From NCBI RefSeq assembly GCF_029625315.1, contig NZ_CP121110.1:4101001-4165000 (forward strand): a stretch of DNA of 64,000 bases. Reading direction: 5' to 3'. Both the position numbers and the translations under genes were made by a program. Shown piece by piece: positions 59,553-64,000 of the stretch. The notes under the pieces were generated by a model that saw nothing but the letters and a program-made list of their open reading frames with translations, searched no databases and was not told the origin of the DNA. This DNA comes from Flavobacterium ginsengisoli (GTDB lineage: Bacteria > Bacteroidota > Bacteroidia > Flavobacteriales > Flavobacteriaceae). Numbering within the stretch: position 1 is the first letter of the stretch; each line of letters begins with the position of its first letter.

Positions 59553-60157
59553 ATGGCTGAATTAAATACCGGCGACGGCGGTGGTGGTAAAGGTGGTAAA
59601 GTAAGAAGTAAAAAGCAGAATTCGAAAGTCGATTTAACAGCGATGGTGGATTTGGCATTCTTATTGATTACATTCTTTATGTTAACTACTTCGTTGTCAA
59701 AACCTCAATCGATGGATTTGTCATTGCCAAATAAAGATGATGATCCAAATAAGAAAACTGAGGATACCAAAGTAGACGAGAATCGTACTATGACAGTAAT
59801 GTTAGGTGGCGATAACAAAATGGTTTACTATATGGGGTTATTGGCAACACCAAAAGTGGGGCCAAAAGATATTGCATATGGTAAAGATGGAATCCGTAGA
59901 GAATTGTTAAAACAAAAGAAAAATGTTTTAGCTTATTCTGCTGCTTTAGGGAAACCTAAAAACGGAATCATTGTGATCATTAAACCAACGAAAAAATCAA
60001 ATTACCGTAATTTGGTTGATATCTTGGACGAAATGGCTATCACTGGAGTTGAGACGTATGCAATTGTTCCTGAGTTTACACCAGAAGAAGCAAAAGTGAT
60101 AGATAAAAAAATAAGAGCAATCTTAAGTTTTGTCGACTTAAAAATCAAGAAGTATGA
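59553..60157 (+). CDS. exbD: ExbD-type biopolymer transport protein 2
   Basis: As written, the frame runs to 60188 and overlaps tonB by 35 bases. One missing A at 60140-60144 would end it at a TGA (60155-60157) as FVDLKNQEV, with an ATGA overlap to tonB, a much more usual arrangement. It begins with a Gly-rich stretch (GDGGGGKGGK). The helix VDLTAMVDLAFLLITFFML holds the conserved Asp. Two unequal ExbD proteins per ExbB are frequent in this phylum and may form a heteromeric complex. Confidence 0.88.
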
Positions 60158-60954
60158 AATTAGATATTATAAAAAATCAGTGGCTTGATATCGTATTCGA
60201 AGGACGTAATAAGATATATGGAGCATACGAGCTGAGAAAATCAAACGGAAAAACAACTGTGAAAGCACTTGTTATTGGTTCTCTTATCTTTAGTGCTGCT
60301 GTTGCTGCTCCTCTTATCGCGAGTTTGTTACCAGACTCAACTGAAGAAGAAGAGGTTAAAGAGGTTAAGATGGCTGCGGTAAAATTACCTCCTAAAAAAG
60401 AGGAAATTAAGCCTAACATGCCACCACCACCACCACCACCACCAAAAGTGGATCAGGTTAAATTCGTTAAACCTGTGGTTGCAAAAGCGGAAGAAGTAAC
60501 TGAAGACCCACCAAAAATTGTTGAATTAAAAGACAAAAAAGTTGGTGCTGAGACTATCAAAGGAGATCCAGATGCAGTTTTAACTGTTGATGAACCAGTT
60601 GGAAAAGGACCAGTAGCAGAGGTGGTACAAGAAGATAACACTGTATATAATACAGCTGGTATCGAAGTAAAACCAGACTTCCCAGGAGGTATTGAGAAAT
60701 TCTACAAATTCGTAGGAAACAACTACAAAACTCCAGAAGAAGAAGGTTTAAAAGGTAAGGTTTACGTTACGTTTGTAGTTGAAAAAGACGGGTCATTAAC
60801 AGATATTAAAGTTTTAAGAGATATCGGTTATGGTACAGGAGCAGAAGCAATTCGTGTTCTTAAAAAATGTCCAAAATGGACTCCTGGCGAGCAAAATGGT
60901 AAAAAAGTTAGGGTATTATACTCTCTTCCTATTACTATTCAATCTGCAGAATAA
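60154..60954 (+). CDS. tonB: TonB family energy transducer
   Basis: 266 residues. The short cytoplasmic start MKLDIIKNQWLDIVFEGRNK is followed by one membrane helix (ALVIGSLIFSAAVAAPLIAS), a Lys/Pro-rich periplasmic spacer (PPKKEEIKPNMPPPPPPPPK) and a C-terminal TonB domain (about 180-265: DFPGGIEKFYKFVGNNYKTP, GKVYVTFVVEKDGSLTDIKV, VLKKCPKWTPG). It transmits energy to outer-membrane receptors such as the one at the left edge. The GGIEKFYKF form is standard for Bacteroidota. Confidence 0.94.
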   Translation: MKLDIIKNQWLDIVFEGRNKIYGAYELRKSNGKTTVKALVIGSLIFSAAVAAPLIASLLPDSTEEEEVKEVKMAAVKLPPKKEEIKPNMPPPPPPPPKVDQVKFVKPVVAKAEEVTEDPPKIVELKDKKVGAETIKGDPDAVLTVDEPVGKGPVAEVVQEDNTVYNTAGIEVKPDFPGGIEKFYKFVGNNYKTPEEEGLKGKVYVTFVVEKDGSLTDIKVLRDIGYGTGAEAIRVLKKCPKWTPGEQNGKKVRVLYSLPITIQSAE

Positions 60955-61184
60955 TGTTAAAAGATATGCTTAATAATATTCAGAAGAAATCGCTCAAAGA
61001 GCGATTTCTTCTTGTTTTAGGAATACTGTTTTTTTTAATATATCTTGTACTCGGTTTAATGATTATGTTTTGGGAAAAACTTCCACTTAACATGGAACCG
61101 AAATATAGATATGCCTTTGGTGGATTACTGATTGTATATTCTGGAATAAGATTTTTAAGATTAATTAATTCAAAAGAAGAATAA
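60954..61184 (+). CDS. Small two-helix membrane protein of the tonB operon
   Basis: 76 residues: a short basic start (NNIQKKSLKERFLL), helix LVLGILFFLIYLVLGLMIMF, a loop, then helix YAFGGLLIVYSGIRFLRLI. The ATG overlaps the tonB stop (TAATG). Its conserved setting between tonB and the binding protein argues for a real gene. Function unknown. Confidence 0.75.
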   Translation: MLKDMLNNIQKKSLKERFLLVLGILFFLIYLVLGLMIMFWEKLPLNMEPKYRYAFGGLLIVYSGIRFLRLINSKEE

Positions 61185-61186
61185 TT

Positions 61187-62110
61187 ATGTTGAAATATAG
61201 TAAGGCTTTAGGTTTGGTTGTTTTTGTCTTTTTGTTTGCCATGTGCAACCAAAAAAGCAAAAGTGAAACTGAAAAAGAAACCATTTTAAAAGGATCACTT
61301 GATATTGCGGTTGATGAGACGGTAGAGCAAATTGTAGACGATCAGGTTGCTGTTTTTGAAGGTACTTACTATGATGCAAAAATTACAGTAAAACCAAAAT
61401 CTGAAGCTGAAGTAATTAATGATTTGTTAAATCAAAAAGCTAAAGTTGCAATTACAACGCGAGATTTGACTCCTGAAGAAATTGCTCGCTTTGACAAAAG
61501 CAAAATTAAACCAAGAGTAACTCCTTTTGCTCATGATGCTATTGCTTTTATTTCTAATAAAAACAATAATGATACATTAATTGCGTTGAAAAGTGTGATT
61601 GATTTCATGCAGGGTAAAACGGATGGCAAAATTAAAGGCCTTGTTTTCGATAATCCTAATTCAAGCACGGTTCGTTACATGAAAGAATTAGCGAAAGTGA
61701 ATGAAATACCTAAATCTGGTGTTTTCTCATTTAAAACAAATAATGAAGTGATTAAATTTGTTTCTGAAAACGACGGTATGATTGGTGTTATTGGCGTTAA
61801 TTGGTTTTATCAGCCAACACCTGATATGAAAGAGACAATTAATAAAATAAATGTCTTGTATGTTAAAGGTTTGGATAGTAATGAATATTATAGTCCTACT
61901 CAAAACGACTTAGAAATAGGGAAATATCCTTTGGCACGTGATTTGTTTATTATCAATTGTCAAGGTTATTCTGGATTAGGAATGGGCTTTGCTTCATTCA
62001 TTGCTGGAGATATTGGACAACGCATAGTTTTGAAATCAGGATTGTTGCCATATAAAACTCCAGGACGAAAACTGAAAATTAGAAGTGAAATTATAAAAGA
62101 TAAAGAATAA
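61187..62110 (+). CDS. PstS-like substrate-binding lipoprotein
   Basis: 307 residues. Lipobox FVFLFAMC. The fold is that of phosphate-type periplasmic binding proteins: LDIAVDETVEQIVDDQVAVF, AITTRDLTPEEIARF, AHDAIAFISNKNNNDTLIAL, and the late PLARDLFIINCQGYSGLGMG. No ABC permease or ATPase is adjacent; instead it sits two bases after the small membrane protein in the tonB operon. It might sense or bind phosphate or another anion. Specificity is not evident. Confidence 0.82.
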   Translation: MLKYSKALGLVVFVFLFAMCNQKSKSETEKETILKGSLDIAVDETVEQIVDDQVAVFEGTYYDAKITVKPKSEAEVINDLLNQKAKVAITTRDLTPEEIARFDKSKIKPRVTPFAHDAIAFISNKNNNDTLIALKSVIDFMQGKTDGKIKGLVFDNPNSSTVRYMKELAKVNEIPKSGVFSFKTNNEVIKFVSENDGMIGVIGVNWFYQPTPDMKETINKINVLYVKGLDSNEYYSPTQNDLEIGKYPLARDLFIINCQGYSGLGMGFASFIAGDIGQRIVLKSGLLPYKTPGRKLKIRSEIIKDKE

Positions 62111-62126
62111 ATTAATTACAATAAAG

Positions 62127-63794
62127 ATGAATAAATTTAAAATTTTTAGTCTTGCATTAGTTGTGTCGGCTACGGCAACTAAAGCGCAGGATATCAACCA
62201 AGCAAAGAAGGCAATCGATGCTGAACAATTTGACAAGGCAAAAACTATCCTTAAATCAATCATCAAAGCTAAACCTTCAGACGGTGAAGCAAATTTTGTT
62301 TTAGGAAATGTTTATTTGAATCAATCTGTTATCGATTCTGCAAAAATCTATTACAATAATGGATTACAAGCTTCAGACAAGAAAAACTTAAGCTATATTG
62401 GTTTGGGTCAATTAGATCTTGATGCTAAAAACACAGCTGCAGCTCAAGCTAATTTTACTTTAGCGACTAAAGACATGAAGAAAAAGGATGTAAATGAATT
62501 TATTTACATTGCTAGAGCTTACATGAATTCTGATAATCCAGACTATAAAAGTGCAACTGATATTTTAAAAAGAGCTTTATTAGTTGATCCTCAAAATGCA
62601 CAAGCATTATTGGCTATTGGAGATGCTTACTATGGAGCAAACAATCAAAATGATGCTTACAAAGCTTATCGTGATGCTTTTACAGCTGATAATACTTTAT
62701 TGAGAGCAAAAATGCAATTAGGGGTTTTATTAAAAGGCGCTAAATCTTATGATGAAGCAATTAAATCTTTTAATGAGGTTATCGCTCTAGATGCAAATTA
62801 CGGACCAGTTTACAGAGAGCTTGCTGAAACATATTACAAATGGGCAAGAAACAAACCTTCTACAGCTAAAGTTAACTTGCAAAATGCAATTACAAACTAT
62901 GAGAAGTATTTAAGTTTGACAGATTACTCTCTTGATTCTAAAATGCGTCATGCGGATTTCTTGATCTTGGTTAAAGATTACAAACAATTAGAAACTGTTG
63001 CAAACAAAATGATTGCTCAGGATAAAGTAAATCCTAGAATTTACAGATATTTAGGATATGTCGCTTACGAAAACGGAAATGTTGATGTTGCTATTAAATC
63101 TATCGAAGATTTTATTAAAGCTCCAGGAAACAAAGTTATCGGAAGAGACTACTACTACCTAGGTTTGGCTAAAATTAAAAAAGGAACTGCTGCTGATGGT
63201 ACAGTAGATCAAGTCGCTTTTGATTCAGGTTTGGCTGATATTAAAAAAGCGGTTGAATTAGAGCCTTTAGTAGTAGAAGAATTTGCAGATTTTGGAAAAG
63301 AATTATTCAGTAAAAAACAGTATGCGCAAGCTGCAGCTATTTTTGAACTTGGAGCAAGTAATCCAGAATCTAAAAATTATTTAGATGACAGTGTTTATTA
63401 TGGAATTTCTTTATACTATGGTAATGCTAGTAAACCAAAAGAAAGCCGTGATGCTGTTGCTTTAGGAAAAGCAGATGCAGTTTTTGATAAAATTTTAACT
63501 ACTGCTCCTAGTTATGATGAAGCATACTTGTACAAAGCTAGAATCAATTCTTTATTAGACAAAGATGATTTGATCATTAAAAACTACGAAGAGTATGTTG
63601 CTAAAATTTCTGCAAAAGGCGCTGAAGAAGTAGCTAAGCCAGCTGTAGCTAAGAAATTTGTTGAAGCTTACAATGGTATTGGTGCTGCTTATGCTAACAC
63701 AGATAAAGCTAAAGCTATTGAGTATTTCAATAAAACTTTAGTATTAGATCCAGCAAACTCATATGCTACACAATCTATAAAAGCTTTAAAATAA
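62127..63794 (+). CDS. TPR-repeat periplasmic protein
   Basis: 555 residues with a short signal (IFSLALVVSATATKAQ) and many tetratricopeptide repeats along the whole length, for example PSDGEANFVLGNVYLNQSVI, DPQNAQALLAIGDAYYGANN and LDANYGPVYRELAETYYKWA, ending EYFNKTLVLDPANSYA. A protein-interaction scaffold, probably serving the Ton complex or the binding protein encoded just upstream. Last gene of the operon. Confidence 0.88.
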   Translation: MNKFKIFSLALVVSATATKAQDINQAKKAIDAEQFDKAKTILKSIIKAKPSDGEANFVLGNVYLNQSVIDSAKIYYNNGLQASDKKNLSYIGLGQLDLDAKNTAAAQANFTLATKDMKKKDVNEFIYIARAYMNSDNPDYKSATDILKRALLVDPQNAQALLAIGDAYYGANNQNDAYKAYRDAFTADNTLLRAKMQLGVLLKGAKSYDEAIKSFNEVIALDANYGPVYRELAETYYKWARNKPSTAKVNLQNAITNYEKYLSLTDYSLDSKMRHADFLILVKDYKQLETVANKMIAQDKVNPRIYRYLGYVAYENGNVDVAIKSIEDFIKAPGNKVIGRDYYYLGLAKIKKGTAADGTVDQVAFDSGLADIKKAVELEPLVVEEFADFGKELFSKKQYAQAAAIFELGASNPESKNYLDDSVYYGISLYYGNASKPKESRDAVALGKADAVFDKILTTAPSYDEAYLYKARINSLLDKDDLIIKNYEEYVAKISAKGAEEVAKPAVAKKFVEAYNGIGAAYANTDKAKAIEYFNKTLVLDPANSYATQSIKALK

Positions 63795-63819
63795 TTAGAG
63801 GATTTTAAGGAATATATAA

Positions 63820-63852
63820 AAACCGATAGTTCAAAAAACTATCGGTTTTTTT
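63820..63852 (+). terminator. Terminator of the tonB operon
   Basis: AAACCGATAGT (63820-63830) pairs with ACTATCGGTTT (63838-63848), then a T-run, 25 bases after the TPR stop. Confidence 0.92.
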
Positions 63853-63878
63853 GTTCCGTATATTATTGACTATCTTTG
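63851..63878 (+). promoter_or_regulatory. queE: Promoter of queE
   Basis: TTG (63851-63853), 17 bases, TATCTTTG (63871-63878), exact TAnnTTTG. The leader is about 12 bases, leaving no room for a preQ1-type riboswitch. Confidence 0.6.
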
Positions 63879-63896
63879 CACTCTTAAAATATTAAA

Positions 63897-64000
63897 ATGT
63901 TACCAAAAGAAATACAATTAGAAGTAAATAAAGGAGCAATGCTTCCTTTGATGGAAGAGTTTTATACCATTCAAGGAGAAGGTTCGCATACAGGACGAGT
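63897..64000 (+). CDS. queE: 7-carboxy-7-deazaguanine synthase (N-terminal start only)
   Basis: About 34 residues are inside the window: MLPKEIQLEVNKGAMLPLME then EFYTIQGEGSHTGR. The FYTIQGEG motif is the diagnostic start of QueE radical-SAM enzymes in queuosine synthesis. The radical-SAM cysteines lie beyond the edge. Confidence 0.85.
   Translation, partial: MLPKEIQLEVNKGAMLPLMEEFYTIQGEGSHTGR

Noticed and set aside
63853..63896. Riboswitch upstream of queE
   Set aside because: Only about 12-18 bases lie between the promoter and the ATG, and no preQ1-like pseudoknot is seen.

Overview
The window is AT-rich chromosomal DNA from a member of the Bacteroidota, most probably a Flavobacterium-like Flavobacteriaceae. 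Several things point there: TonB-dependent barrel and lipoprotein genes, TAnnTTTG-type -7 promoter elements, a DAHP synthase/chorismate mutase fusion, tandem DUF3857 proteins, a kynurenine pathway (kynU, kmo), and many intergenic inverted repeats of a kind I associate with flavobacterial genomes. No rRNA, tRNA, CRISPR array, insertion sequence or prophage was seen.

Layout. 1-5240 starts with the end of an outer-membrane barrel gene. It is followed on the minus strand by a compact peptide-export cassette: two small double-glycine-leader peptides (5023-5240 and 4691-4854), a 63-residue membrane protein between them, a second membrane protein, a thioredoxin-like protein, a C39-peptidase ABC exporter and a further small membrane protein. 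An XRE regulator (5401-5754) diverges from it. 5.8-17.3 kb is mixed housekeeping: aspartate kinase, GNAT, fbp, lipoproteins, TerB-like, HupE-like, dCMP deaminase, S41 protease, MarC, DUF3109. 17.6-21.2 kb holds nrdB and nrdA. 21.5-25.8 kb is an aromatic amino acid operon (pheA, aminotransferase, tyrA, DAHP synthase/chorismate mutase), preceded by a Phe/Tyr-rich leader peptide and a mutually exclusive antiterminator/terminator. 26-37.3 kb has rsgA, dtd, four tandem DUF3857/transglutaminase-fold genes, a MazG-like gene and aroA. 37.6-57.7 kb has queA, kynU, a TIM-barrel-like protein, an AsmA/DUF748-like protein, a penicillin acylase family enzyme, two serine hydrolases, an AraC regulator, a DUF1254 protein, a GNAT, kmo and a HerA/DUF853 ATPase. 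58-63.8 kb is an energy-transduction operon (exbB, exbD, exbD, tonB, small membrane protein, phosphate-binding-like lipoprotein, TPR protein). queE begins at the right edge.

Sequence quality decides how this window must be read. About two dozen genes, including nrdA, aroA, fbp, rsgA and exbB, are broken by single-base indels. Nearly all of the +1 insertions fall inside what becomes GCAGC or GCTGC when the extra base is removed, and the -1 errors fall in homopolymers. I read these as consensus errors, probably at a methylated GCWGC motif, not as real pseudogenes. Coordinates below are for the repaired genes. The repair also uncovers genes hidden by errors, notably the second double-glycine peptide.

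The genes most likely to repay attention are the peptide-export cassette, the Phe leader attenuator, and the three DUF3857 paralogues that have lost the transglutaminase Cys and His.
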